A stretch of 64,000 nt of DNA, from positions 124,001 through 188,000 of the forward strand of contig NZ_FOXQ01000004.1 in the NCBI RefSeq assembly GCF_900115755.1. The letters are read 5' to 3'. How positions within the stretch are numbered: the first letter of the stretch is position 1; every line of letters starts with the position of its first letter. This document shows positions 1-9,005 of the stretch, piece after piece. The DNA comes from Parafilimonas terrae (lineage in GTDB: Bacteria; Bacteroidota; Bacteroidia; Chitinophagales; Chitinophagaceae). Under the pieces are notes generated by a model that saw only the letters and a program-made list of their open reading frames with translations, made no database searches and was not told where the DNA came from. The position numbers and the translations under genes were made by a program.

Positions 1-347
1 TGCCTGTACTTCTTTAATGCAGATGCAAGATCTTCCTTCTGTATAGGTTTCAGCAGGTAATCTATACTGTTTACTTTAAAAGCTTTTAATGCATATTCAT
101 CATACGAAGTTGTAAATACAACCGCACTTCTCACTTCTGCCCGGCTGAATATTTCAAAGCTCTGGCCATCGCTTAATTCAATATCCATTAAAATAAGGTC
201 CGGTGCGGGATTATTTTGCAGCCATTCAACCGTACCATTTATACTGTCGGCAATGCCAACAACTTCTGCGCCTTCATCTATATCATTTAATGTTTTCTTT
301 AATTTTTTAACGGCAAGTTCTTCATCTTCCACTATCAATATTTTCAT
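1..347 (-). CDS. LytTR-type response regulator (3' end outside the window)
   Basis: The minus-strand frame opens at an ATG at 347 and is still open at base 1, so only the first ~115 residues are present. They form a CheY-like receiver domain. The start MKILIVEDEE carries the acidic pocket, D55 in LILMDIEL is the expected phosphoacceptor, and T80/S81 and K100 (LLKPI) complete the active site. In LytTR/AlgR regulators a LytTR DNA-binding domain follows; it lies outside the window here, so that assignment rests on the neighbours, two LytS-type kinases just upstream in the same direction. The 16-base gap to the first kinase suggests one operon. Confidence 0.88.
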   Translation of the reverse strand, partial: MKILIVEDEELAVKKLKKTLNDIDEGAEVVGIADSINGTVEWLQNNPAPDLILMDIELSDGQSFEIFSRAEVRSAVVFTTSYDEYALKAFKVNSIDYLLKPIQKEDLASALKKYR

Positions 348-363
348 GTTATTTATTTTATGG

Positions 364-1455
364 TTAATCAATATTTGTTTTATTGCTCCTGTTTATAAAA
401 CTAAATTTCATATCGCCTGTATTATTCCATATCAATGGCAATACCACCGTAAAATTTTTTCCATCGTGCAATACTTCATAGCCGCTAACATTTAGCAGTT
501 CATATTTCGACCTGATATTTGCCAACCCTATTTTATTGGAAGGCATTTTTATTTTCTTGGGCTGAAGATTATTATGAACAGCAAGCCGGTTGCCTTCAGT
601 GCTAAAAATATCTATCAGCAATGGCTGGCTCCTTGATACAATATTGTGCTTTACCGCATTTTCCACCAGCAGTTGCAGGCTTAAAGAGGGCAGCAAATAA
701 TTATAGTATTTCCGGTCAACTTCCACCTGCAATTCAATGGCATCACCATGCCTCGTTTTTAAAAGATTATAGAATGACTGAATAAAATTCAGCTCATCTT
801 TTAATGTTGATAAACTGTCTTCGTTATTACGTAATAAATAACGGTAAACTTTGCTCAGCTCATTCAAAAAAACTTCGGCCTGCGGCCTGTCTTCATTAAT
901 TAAAGATGATAACGTGTTGAAACAATTAAAAAGGAAATGCGGGTTTACCTGGCCTTTCAATGCATCAAATTCCTGCTGAATATTCAACTGCTGCATTTCT
1001 TCTTTTTCAATAATGCTTTCTTTATACTTTTTATAAATAAAATCTGATTCCCATAACGTATCAGAAAGCATTACCAGCGCAATTACAATCCATATAGACA
1101 GGTTTAGCTGCTGCAAATCTTTCTTAAATCCAAACAGTGAAAAAGCATCATACACATTAAACACAAGTGTATAAACAGCTATGGCTATAATAGTATGCGC
1201 CCCCACAATAAATGCAACCCGCTTAACAGTCTGTTTCAAATCGGGCAGTGCCAACTGAATTTCATGCATCACAATTACATTCAGCCAAAAAGTGGCTATT
1301 CCTATTAAAAAATTAATACAGAAAACAACTGTAAATGCATCGTATCGCGCCCATATACTTTCGCCATACATTATGTAAAGCGTAATTATATCAATTACGG
1401 GCATGAGTATAAAGAAACTCCTCCATTCCCTTCGTGTTGGTGCATAAATGCTCAT
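364..1455 (-). CDS. LytS/YehU-family sensor histidine kinase 1
   Basis: This is an integral-membrane sensor kinase of the His_kinase (PF06580) type. The N-terminal ~140 residues contain about four hydrophobic segments. A short coiled stretch leads to the phosphoacceptor motif NPHFLFNCFNTL with H173. The ATPase part has an intact N-box (VENAVKHN) and a glycine-rich box near NKIGLANIRSKY. The start codon overlaps the stop codon of the upstream kinase by four bases (ATGA), so the two are translationally coupled. With the receiver gene downstream it forms a compact two-component operon. The stimulus cannot be read from the sequence. Confidence 0.9.
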   Translation of the reverse strand: MSIYAPTRREWRSFFILMPVIDIITLYIMYGESIWARYDAFTVVFCINFLIGIATFWLNVIVMHEIQLALPDLKQTVKRVAFIVGAHTIIAIAVYTLVFNVYDAFSLFGFKKDLQQLNLSIWIVIALVMLSDTLWESDFIYKKYKESIIEKEEMQQLNIQQEFDALKGQVNPHFLFNCFNTLSSLINEDRPQAEVFLNELSKVYRYLLRNNEDSLSTLKDELNFIQSFYNLLKTRHGDAIELQVEVDRKYYNYLLPSLSLQLLVENAVKHNIVSRSQPLLIDIFSTEGNRLAVHNNLQPKKIKMPSNKIGLANIRSKYELLNVSGYEVLHDGKNFTVVLPLIWNNTGDMKFSFINRSNKTNID

Positions 1456-2513
1456 GCCATTACCTCCGCTTCACTGTTAATTAAAGGCAATTGTATAATG
1501 CGTTCATGCGCAGTATCTGCAATAATCAAATCGCCCTGGTTAAGCAGCCTGTATTTACTTACCAGGTTATCCAGCCCCAGCTCATAATCAAATGCATTGG
1601 TTACCGTTTTAAGCTGGATATTATTTTTAATGATAAGCTGCCTGTTATCATTTGCCTGTATGGTTATTTTTAAAGGCGATGCTTTCTGAATTATATTCCG
1701 GCTCAATGCATTTTCAAATATGGCCTGGAGGCTCAGTGGCGGCAATAAACAATTTTCAGCATCTTCAGTTACATGTATGGATACGGTTATGCCATCTCCG
1801 TATCTTGCTTTCAGCAACACGTAATACGATTCAATAAAAACCAATTCTTTTTTCAGCGATACAAGCAGGTCTTCATCGTTGCGCAGCATGTAACGATATA
1901 CCTTCGTCATCTCGTTTAAAAAAACTTCAGCGTCATTACCCTGTTCATTAATAAGGCTTGATAAAGAGTTAAGGCAGTTAAACAAAAAATGCGGGTTTAC
2001 CTGGCTTTTCAGGCCTAATAACTGTCCCTGCTTTACTGTTTTTTTCAACGCTTCTGTTTCATGGATACTGGCGCGCCATTTTTCAAAACGGGCCACACCT
2101 TCATGCAAAAAAGTGAGGAAAATATTTAAAATGCCCATGCATATATAAGCCAGCGTAAAGCCGCTCTGGTTAAACCGGTATTCGTAGAAATGAATAAGTT
2201 CATAACCGGAAAAAAGGCCATAAAGAAACAGGCCTGAAATAATAACAAAAACAACTATCATGATGGCAAGCCGTTTCTTAACCTGCGCATCAAGCGGAAA
2301 CCTTCGCCTGAGGATTACAGCAATGCCATCGCACGCAATAAAATTTATAGCGATAACGCAGCTTGTAATAAGCGTTGCAAGAAAAAAAATACCAATACCG
2401 CTAAAATACTGTTTACCAAAAATGAGAATGTTTAACACCATCACAAACGGCAGCATCGTCCACGCCATAATCACGTAGTCTTTACTGGTATAATGCGGCA
2501 GTGTGATTTTCAT
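1452..2513 (-). CDS. LytS/YehU-family sensor histidine kinase 2 (degenerate N-box)
   Basis: This is a paralogue of the kinase immediately downstream, with the same architecture. It has several membrane segments in residues 15-140, a linker, and the phosphoacceptor motif NPHFLFNCLNSL with H175. The ATP-binding part departs from the family: the N-box reads ENALSRN (residues 267-273) where the neighbour has ENAVKHN, so the Lys and His are lost. The last glycine box reads YELGLDNLVSKY. Phosphotransfer may therefore be weak, or it may depend on a heterodimer with the adjacent kinase; both are inferences. It is probably the first gene of the operon. Confidence 0.88.
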   Translation of the reverse strand: MKITLPHYTSKDYVIMAWTMLPFVMVLNILIFGKQYFSGIGIFFLATLITSCVIAINFIACDGIAVILRRRFPLDAQVKKRLAIMIVVFVIISGLFLYGLFSGYELIHFYEYRFNQSGFTLAYICMGILNIFLTFLHEGVARFEKWRASIHETEALKKTVKQGQLLGLKSQVNPHFLFNCLNSLSSLINEQGNDAEVFLNEMTKVYRYMLRNDEDLLVSLKKELVFIESYYVLLKARYGDGITVSIHVTEDAENCLLPPLSLQAIFENALSRNIIQKASPLKITIQANDNRQLIIKNNIQLKTVTNAFDYELGLDNLVSKYRLLNQGDLIIADTAHERIIQLPLINSEAEVMA

Positions 2514-2756
2514 TCGTACAAGTTTGATTTTCCAGTGGTCTTATGGAACCCCGATATGTACATTTTCATTGCGTGAGAAAATTTATCATGCCCGGTTTCA
2601 TTTATACAAATTACCACCTTTTATATTACTCCGTTGCCGGCGGTAACACAAGCTGCCCTGTAGTTGTTATGAATTGATGATTTTGGTGTATGAATTGCAG
2701 CAGGAACACAACCTATTATTTTTATACAACAGATTAATATGATCAGGTTAATGTAT

Positions 2757-3578
2757 TTAAACTGGCAAATATGTTTTCAGGCAGCCGGTCATTTGTTGCT
2801 GGTATTCTTTGGAAACAGTAGCTGCAGTTTCAGCAAAATCTTCCTGCGTTGAAGCATAGAGAATTGAACGGCCAACATTCACGAGCAATCCGCAATCTTT
2901 ATTCATTCCGTATTTGCTTACATCTTCCAGGCTGCCGCCCTGTGCGCCAACGCCGGGTATAAGCAAAAAATTACTAGGAATGATTTTACGTATATTCTCC
3001 AGCTCTTTTGCCTGCGTGGCGCCCACTACAAACATTAAGTTATCCTGCGTGCCCCAGGTTGAAATTTTGCTGATTACTTCCTCATAAAAATAATTACCGG
3101 TATTGGTTTTAAGATACTCAAAATCGCCGGCGCCTTTATTGGAAGTAAGGCCAAGCACAATGGTGAATTTATCTGTATATTCAAGAAAAGGCCTGATGCT
3201 GTCCTCACCCATATAAGGCGCTACGGTTACGGCATCAAAGCTGTAAGTTTCAAAAAACGTTCTGGCATATTGGGCAGATGTATTGCCAATGTCTCCGCGC
3301 TTTGCATCGGCAATGGTAAAATGTGTTGACGGAATATATGCCAGCGTTTCTTCCAGTATTTCCCAGCCTTTCAGGCCATACACTTCATAGAAGGCGGTGT
3401 TTATTTTATAGGCAACACAATAGTTTTTTGTAGCGTCAATAATGGCTTTATTGAATTGCAATACAGCCTGCGGCTGCGATTGAAGATGCGCGGGGATTTT
3501 TGTAACATCAGTATCAAGGCCAACACAGAGATAAGATTGTTTTGCTTTGATTTGTCCGGTGAGCTGAGAGCGGTTCAT
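2757..3578 (-). CDS. pyrF: Orotidine 5'-phosphate decarboxylase
   Basis: It converts OMP to UMP, the last step of pyrimidine nucleotide synthesis. At 273 residues it matches the longer type-2 OMP decarboxylases. The catalytic D-x-K-x-x-D array is present as D91-A-K93-R-G-D96 in the motif DAKRGDIGNTSAQYA. VGLDTD near the N-terminus and the phosphate-binding region VNVGRSILYA near the C-terminus are typical. It stands alone, with 23 bases to the next minus-strand gene downstream of its start, and no other pyr gene is in the window. Confidence 0.95.
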   Translation of the reverse strand: MNRSQLTGQIKAKQSYLCVGLDTDVTKIPAHLQSQPQAVLQFNKAIIDATKNYCVAYKINTAFYEVYGLKGWEILEETLAYIPSTHFTIADAKRGDIGNTSAQYARTFFETYSFDAVTVAPYMGEDSIRPFLEYTDKFTIVLGLTSNKGAGDFEYLKTNTGNYFYEEVISKISTWGTQDNLMFVVGATQAKELENIRKIIPSNFLLIPGVGAQGGSLEDVSKYGMNKDCGLLVNVGRSILYASTQEDFAETAATVSKEYQQQMTGCLKTYLPV

Positions 3579-3601
3579 TCAATTTATTTATCTGGCTAAA
3601 T

Positions 3602-4045
3602 TCAATTAAATAATTTATATATACCTGCTATTATAAATATTAGGCCTACAATTTTAGCAAATAGCCTTGCATTACCTTCTGATTGTTCTGTAATAATTAT
3701 AAATCTTTTTGGATCATGAGGATCATACATTACTTCCACGCTTTCTCCTATTTTATACTGGCCTGAATAAAACAATCCAAATTCATTTTGCGCCTCTGCG
3801 GTTACCCATTCCAGCTTGTCAGTTACAAATCTTACGATTATTTTATTATAAGCAATGCTGTCAAAAGAGCTTAATGAACCTGAAGACCGGCCCTTCATCT
3901 CAAATATTATTCCTTCAGCCTTTTTACCGTTTTCAATAAGCATTAGAGTTGTGGTCTTTTTGAGGAGCCCATATAACATAACACCCAAACCAACAACTAT
4001 AAATATGTAGGGTAAAAATAGATTGATATTATTTTCTGAAAACAT
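3602..4045 (-). CDS. DUF3592-type membrane protein
   Basis: A 147-residue protein with one hydrophobic helix at each end (residues ~10-28 and ~128-145) and a soluble middle. The middle contains the pattern YKIGESVEVMYDPHDPKRFII, typical of DUF3592 proteins of unknown function. The coding region overlaps the end of the PaiB-like gene by 17 bases, indicating co-transcription. No enzymatic motif is visible. Confidence 0.72.
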   Translation of the reverse strand: MFSENNINLFLPYIFIVVGLGVMLYGLLKKTTTLMLIENGKKAEGIIFEMKGRSSGSLSSFDSIAYNKIIVRFVTDKLEWVTAEAQNEFGLFYSGQYKIGESVEVMYDPHDPKRFIIITEQSEGNARLFAKIVGLIFIIAGIYKLFN

Positions 4046-4661
4046 TGGTTTTATTTTCTTTCATTGTTTGAGCAACAGCCTTTGCATCAGCATCACCGCC
4101 ACTTAAATGTTCAATTATGTTTTCATAACTTTTTTCATCACGGTTCTGGCTTAATTTAAATATATGCTCAACTGATGTTATCTCTATTTCAAAAGCCACA
4201 ATTGCTTTCATCATATTATGCATATATGCTTCATCCATCTTTTCAACCAATGCAGGTGAATGCGGGCTGGCTTCAAAATTTGCGGTAAGCTTTTCAAGCA
4301 GGGCATAAAGAAAATTATCATCTTTCCAATGCAATATTCCACCGGCATGTACGGCCTGGTAATTCCAGGTGCTGGCAACATCTTTCTTTTCATACCAGCT
4401 TGCGCTTACATAACTATGGGCGCCAGAAAATATAGCAAGCACATTGGGGTTTTCTTCAAAAGCCAATGTATGTTTTTGTTTGCGCATTACATGCGCCTGC
4501 AAAAATATTTTATCTTCCCTTTCCTCTATTAATACAGGAATATGTGTGGCAACAGGCTGGTTATTTTTATTGCATCCGCACAAAAGAATAAAAGGATGTG
4601 CGTGCATAAAATCAGTTATATCTTTATGGTTTGCCGCCTTGAAATATGGAACATTGTACAT
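4029..4661 (-). CDS. PaiB-like FMN-binding protein (putative negative transcriptional regulator family)
   Basis: At 210 residues it matches the FMN_bind_2/PaiB family (PF04299), whose founding member represses sporulation and degradative-enzyme genes in Bacillus. The split-barrel flavin fold is suggested by the N-terminal MYNVPYFKAANHKDITDFMHAHPF, then ATHIPVL, and the characteristic YVSASWYEKKDVASTWNYQ segment. In Bacteroidota the actual role is uncertain. It may be an FMN-binding redox protein rather than a regulator. It overlaps the following DUF3592 gene. Confidence 0.85.
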   Translation of the reverse strand: MYNVPYFKAANHKDITDFMHAHPFILLCGCNKNNQPVATHIPVLIEEREDKIFLQAHVMRKQKHTLAFEENPNVLAIFSGAHSYVSASWYEKKDVASTWNYQAVHAGGILHWKDDNFLYALLEKLTANFEASPHSPALVEKMDEAYMHNMMKAIVAFEIEITSVEHIFKLSQNRDEKSYENIIEHLSGGDADAKAVAQTMKENKTNVFRK

Positions 4662-4738
4662 AAGCGTTTAAAGATAAAACAACCTATGTGAAGTTTATAA
4701 TTACTTCAGGAGAAACAATCTCTTTACAGCTTAATCAT

Positions 4739-7135
4739 CTATTCCGTTCTTAAATTCTTCACCGGGTTGCTCAACGCTGCCTTTATAGCCTGGAAACTTA
4801 CCGTTATCAATGCTATTAATAATGTTGCCAGCGCCGTAACAACAAATACCCACCATTCAATGCTTATGCGGTATTCATAATTCTGCAGCCAGTTATGCAT
4901 AGCCCACCATGCAATTGGGAAAGCGATCAATGCAGCAATGAATGCAAGCTTTATAAAATCTCTCGATAACACAAAAACAATATTGCTTACCGTTGCGCCA
5001 AGCACTTTACGCACGCCAATTTCCTTAACCCGCTGCTGTGCAGAATAAGCAGACAATCCAAACAGGCCAATGCAGGCAAGTATAATGGCTATGGATGCAA
5101 ATATGTTCATGATCTTTCCAAGCCTTAATTCATTTTGATAAAGCTTGTTGTAATCATCATCTAAAAACCGGTAATCAAAAGGCCTTTCGGGAACAAGTGT
5201 TTTCCATTTTTCCTGCAAAAACGAAATGGTTTGCGGAATGCGGTTACCGGTTATCTTCACCATTAAAGTATTGCCATAAGGGCTTGGAAAAAGCACCACC
5301 GGTTTGATAGGATTACGCAGCGATTGAAAATTAAAATCCTTTACCACACCCCTCACATAACCCGGCCTCGACCGGTCCAGGAACATTTTTTTGCCAACAG
5401 CTTCCTGCGGCGTCCAGCCTAATTGTTTGGTCGCTGATTCATTCAATATAAAATGAAAGACAGGCTGCGTATTTTCATCTTCATTCGCCACATCTTTTAA
5501 ATCCTGCTCTGTAAGGTTTTCCCCGGCAATTAACTGTAAACCTGCTGCAGGTATAAACTCGTTATCAACCGGGTTGGCCGTTACGGCTACCTGTGCATTT
5601 TCAGGCATTTCAGGCTTGCTCATGTTATAACCGCCCAAAATACTTACCGGCGTATTGTAGCAAAGTGAAACGTTTTTTACATCTGTGTTCTGCTTAAATT
5701 CAGTTTTAATTAAATCAACATTTTTAGGGCCATAACTAACCGGAAGTACCAAAACATGCTCCCGGTCGTAACCCAGTTTTTTATGCTGGATATAATATAA
5801 TTGCTGCTGAATAATGAATGTGGACACGATGAGGAAAACAGAAATTACAAACTGGAAAATAATCAGCGATTTTCTTAGCCATTGCCCTGATGCGGCGTTT
5901 TTAAAAGCGCCTTTTAAAACCCTTGCAGGCTGAAAAGATGATAAGACCAGTGCAGGGTAACTACCCGCTGCAAAACTTACAATAACTATAATAAGAATAG
6001 CCACTCCAAGTATAGGTAAAGAAAACAATGAAGACAATTGTAACTGCTGATTGGTAAGCTGGCTGAAGGAAGGCAGCAATAAAGCGGCACATGCCAAGCC
6101 AAGCAAAACAGCGATGCAGCATACAACCGCCGACTCTCCAATAAACTGCCAGAATATTTGATTTTTTTGTGCGCCGGCTACTTTACGAATGCTTACTTCT
6201 TTAGCACGTTCAACAGATCTTGCTGTGCTTAAGTTAATATAAGTGAAACAGCCTATAATTAATATAAGCAGCGCAACGCCCGCCAATATGTATATGTAAG
6301 TAATGCTTACATTGGGCGCAAAAGCATCGTACGGGGAATAAAGATGGATTTTATTAAAAGGCTCGAGATAAAAGTTTACGGTGGCATGCTGGCCTTCCAT
6401 TTCTTTTTTCATAAATGCAGGCAGCCTGGCCTGCAGCGTGCCGATGGAATTTTTATCATGCAAAAGAAGATAGGTTGTGTAATTGGCGTTCCAGTAAGTG
6501 CCATAATATTCTTTCGACATACCGAATGTTGAAAAAGAAGCAATAAAATCAAACTGTATTTGCGAATTGGCCGGGCAATCGGCAACCAGGCCTGTTATTT
6601 TATAGAAATTACTGTCGCCAGAAAGTTGTAATGTTTTACCAACCGGGTCTTCATTGCCAAAATATTTTTTTGCGCTTGATTGTGTGAGCACAACGCTGTA
6701 AGGCTCCGTCAATGCTGTGCGTTTATTCCCCTCTAATAAATCAAAGCTGAACAGGTTGAAAAAAGAAGAATCAGCATACATGAAATTGTCTTCTGTAACA
6801 AGGTTGTTATTATAACGAATGATCTTTTTACTATTCATCATTATCACCGCATCCTTTACTTCGGGGAAGTTTTGTTTCATTACCATCGGCACGCGAACAC
6901 TTGTGTAATTGCCTTTATTGCTGGCATCGCTGCCTTCAAAACTATACTCCATAATTACACGGGCAATGCGGTCGCCATTCTTCTGAAATTTATCAAAACT
7001 CAATTGCTGCTGTATATACAGCGCAATGAGCAGGCAACTCGTAAGGCCAATGGTAAGGCCGGCAATATTGATAAACGAAAACGTTTTATTCCTGGTGAAG
7101 TTTCTGAAGATAATTTTTAAATAATTCCTGAACAT
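4739..7135 (-). CDS. ABC transporter permease, MacB/FtsX type (orphan)
   Basis: A 798-residue protein with a duplicated MacB_PCD + FtsX layout. There is an N-terminal helix at ~20-42, a periplasmic MacB_PCD domain, three helices at ~280-430 (with the EVSIRKVAGAQ signature), a further helix, a second periplasmic domain, and three C-terminal helices preceded by VKEIGVRKVLGATVS. Such 800-residue permeases without an adjacent ATPase are abundant in Bacteroidota and are thought to move lipids, peptides or antibiotics; the substrate is unknown. The ATPase partner is not nearby. The upstream gap holds a GTGTTC-N6-GAACAC inverted repeat (7395-7412) that could be an operator. Confidence 0.9.
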   Translation of the reverse strand: MFRNYLKIIFRNFTRNKTFSFINIAGLTIGLTSCLLIALYIQQQLSFDKFQKNGDRIARVIMEYSFEGSDASNKGNYTSVRVPMVMKQNFPEVKDAVIMMNSKKIIRYNNNLVTEDNFMYADSSFFNLFSFDLLEGNKRTALTEPYSVVLTQSSAKKYFGNEDPVGKTLQLSGDSNFYKITGLVADCPANSQIQFDFIASFSTFGMSKEYYGTYWNANYTTYLLLHDKNSIGTLQARLPAFMKKEMEGQHATVNFYLEPFNKIHLYSPYDAFAPNVSITYIYILAGVALLILIIGCFTYINLSTARSVERAKEVSIRKVAGAQKNQIFWQFIGESAVVCCIAVLLGLACAALLLPSFSQLTNQQLQLSSLFSLPILGVAILIIVIVSFAAGSYPALVLSSFQPARVLKGAFKNAASGQWLRKSLIIFQFVISVFLIVSTFIIQQQLYYIQHKKLGYDREHVLVLPVSYGPKNVDLIKTEFKQNTDVKNVSLCYNTPVSILGGYNMSKPEMPENAQVAVTANPVDNEFIPAAGLQLIAGENLTEQDLKDVANEDENTQPVFHFILNESATKQLGWTPQEAVGKKMFLDRSRPGYVRGVVKDFNFQSLRNPIKPVVLFPSPYGNTLMVKITGNRIPQTISFLQEKWKTLVPERPFDYRFLDDDYNKLYQNELRLGKIMNIFASIAIILACIGLFGLSAYSAQQRVKEIGVRKVLGATVSNIVFVLSRDFIKLAFIAALIAFPIAWWAMHNWLQNYEYRISIEWWVFVVTALATLLIALITVSFQAIKAALSNPVKNLRTE

Positions 7136-7566
7136 AAGGCGTAAAGTTTCTGATGGTTTCTTTATTTGCTTTGCAAATTTGTTTTATATGTTACCGGCCC
7201 TGGTATTTCAATTAAGCACGGTTGTGTCACTCCCTTCAACTGCAATAATTCTACTGAGCATACTGCCAGCTTCAACATAATCCTGTCAATCCATAAATCC
7301 AACAAATCCCCGTTTGTACGTTTATTTTTCAACCACTGTGCCAAAGCCAAAATACTTGTACAGCAAGCATTTCAGTAAGTGGCAAATAAACGGAGTGTTC
7401 GAAAATGAACACCCTGTGTACAATTACGAACTTGCCGTAAAAAAAGTTACAGGCAGCACATATTGCACTTCCAGGCCCCCGAAAATGCATTGCGTTTGTT
7501 AAACTGAGCCTTTAAATTCACCCGAAATAATTGCTAAAAATCTTCAAACCGTATCTTTGCACGCTT
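7136..7566. promoter_or_regulatory. Divergent promoter region between the FtsX permease and mtaB
   Basis: This 431-base gap between divergently transcribed genes holds no convincing gene. Near mtaB there is a Bacteroidota-type promoter: TTG at 7531-7533, an 18-base spacer, then TATCTTTG (TAnnTTTG) at 7552-7559. Transcription would start close to 7565, almost at the mtaB ATG (7567), which argues against the longer TTG-started frame. An inverted repeat, GTGTTC-GAAAAT-GAACAC, occupies 7395-7412 and may serve either gene. Confidence 0.6.
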
Positions 7567-8838
7567 ATGCAAAAACGGCGTTCGGTAGCATTTCACACAT
7601 TGGGCTGCAAGCTGAATTTCTCAGAAACATCCACGCTTTCAAGGTTATTGGAAGCAGATGGTTTTGAGAAAAAAGACTTTGATGATAATGCCGATGTGTA
7701 TGTTATCAATACCTGCTCCGTTACTGATAATGCCGATAAAGAATGCCGGCAAATAGTAAGAAGAATTCAGCGCAAAGCGCCGGAAAGTTTGGTAGTGATA
7801 ACCGGTTGTTATGCACAGTTAAAACCAACAGAAATTGCAGCAATACCTGGTGTTGACCTGGTGCTTGGCGCTGCTGAAAAATTCAATATCACACAGCATT
7901 TAAAAGACCTGCATAAAAATGATTCGGCTAAAATATGCAGTTGCGATATTGAGGCGGTTACAGGTTTCAACACTTCGTTTTCTGTGAACGACAGAACAAG
8001 AACTTTTTTAAAAGTGCAGGATGGCTGCGATTACAGTTGTTCTTTCTGCACCATTCCTATGGCGCGGGGCAAAAGCCGCAGCGACAGTATTGATAACGTT
8101 ATCCGCAACGCAGCCACGCTGGCCGCAAAAGGCGTAAAGGAAATTGTATTAACCGGCGTAAACCTCGGCGATTTTGGCAAAGGCCCTGATGGTGAAAAAC
8201 ACACGCAGGATTTTTATGAGCTTATACAGGAATTAGATAATGTGGAAGGTATAGAACGGTACCGCATATCTTCCATTGAACCTAATTTATTAACGAACGA
8301 GATCATTCAGTTTGTGGCTGAAAGCAAACGCTTCATGCCGCATTTTCATATACCGCTGCAAAGCGGCAGCAATAAAATTTTAGGGCTGATGCGCCGCCGC
8401 TACCGCAGGGAATTGTATGCAGAAAAAGTAGCTGTTATAAAACAGTTTATGCCGCACTGCGCTATCGGTGTTGATGTGATTGTTGGCTTTCCTTCGGAAG
8501 ATGAGGCTGCCTTTAATGAAACATTTGAATTCCTGCACAATCTTGATGTTTCTTACCTGCATGTGTTCACTTATTCGGAAAGGGATAATACCAAAGCGCT
8601 GAATATAGAGCCGGTTGTACCGGTGCATACAAGGCATGAACGCAATAAAATTCTGCGCAACCTGTCTTATCAGAAACTACAATATTTTACAGCACAACAT
8701 GCCGGGCAAACCAGGAAAGTTTTGTTTGAAGACCATAATAAAAACGGTATGATGGAAGGTTATACCGATAACTACATACGCATTACAACGCCTTACCGAA
8801 ATGAATGGGCGAATGAGATTGTGGAGTGGAAGATTTAA
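7567..8838 (+). CDS. mtaB: tRNA (N6-threonylcarbamoyladenosine(37)-C2)-methylthiotransferase
   Basis: A radical-SAM methylthiotransferase predicted to convert t6A37 to ms2t6A37 in tRNAs reading ANN codons. From the ATG at 7567 it is 423 residues. The N-terminal UPF0004 domain carries the second-cluster cysteines in LGCKLNFSE, INTCSVT and TGCYAQ. The radical-SAM motif CDYSCSFC follows, and a C-terminal TRAM-like segment ends the protein. CKLNFSE favours MtaB over MiaB or RimO. The frame can be extended upstream to a TTG at 7531, but the promoter TATCTTTG lies inside that extension, so the ATG is preferred. Confidence 0.93.
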   Translation: MQKRRSVAFHTLGCKLNFSETSTLSRLLEADGFEKKDFDDNADVYVINTCSVTDNADKECRQIVRRIQRKAPESLVVITGCYAQLKPTEIAAIPGVDLVLGAAEKFNITQHLKDLHKNDSAKICSCDIEAVTGFNTSFSVNDRTRTFLKVQDGCDYSCSFCTIPMARGKSRSDSIDNVIRNAATLAAKGVKEIVLTGVNLGDFGKGPDGEKHTQDFYELIQELDNVEGIERYRISSIEPNLLTNEIIQFVAESKRFMPHFHIPLQSGSNKILGLMRRRYRRELYAEKVAVIKQFMPHCAIGVDVIVGFPSEDEAAFNETFEFLHNLDVSYLHVFTYSERDNTKALNIEPVVPVHTRHERNKILRNLSYQKLQYFTAQHAGQTRKVLFEDHNKNGMMEGYTDNYIRITTPYRNEWANEIVEWKI

Positions 8839-8923
8839 CTGCTTATAATACCTGCTCTGAACTTAACCTAACGGAAGTTTGAAATAAGAAATACTTTAAG
8901 GTTACTGCAAATTCAAAACTTTT

Positions 8924-8953
8924 CGAACGTCATTTCGACGACAGGAGAAATCC
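8924..8953. repeat. Interspersed repeat fragment (GTCATTTCGACGACAGGAG core)
   Basis: The gap after mtaB contains GAACGTCATTTCGACGACAGG followed by AGAAATCCC. This resembles short repeats I know to be scattered between genes in Bacteroidota (cores like GTCATTTCGACGA...GGAGAAATC). It occurs once in this window, so the repeat assignment rests on recall of the pattern rather than on a second local copy. Confidence 0.35.
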
Positions 8954-9005
8954 CTTGAAGTTTAGAGATCTTGAATAACCATTTAATTGCAGCCAAGAAA
9001 ACAAT

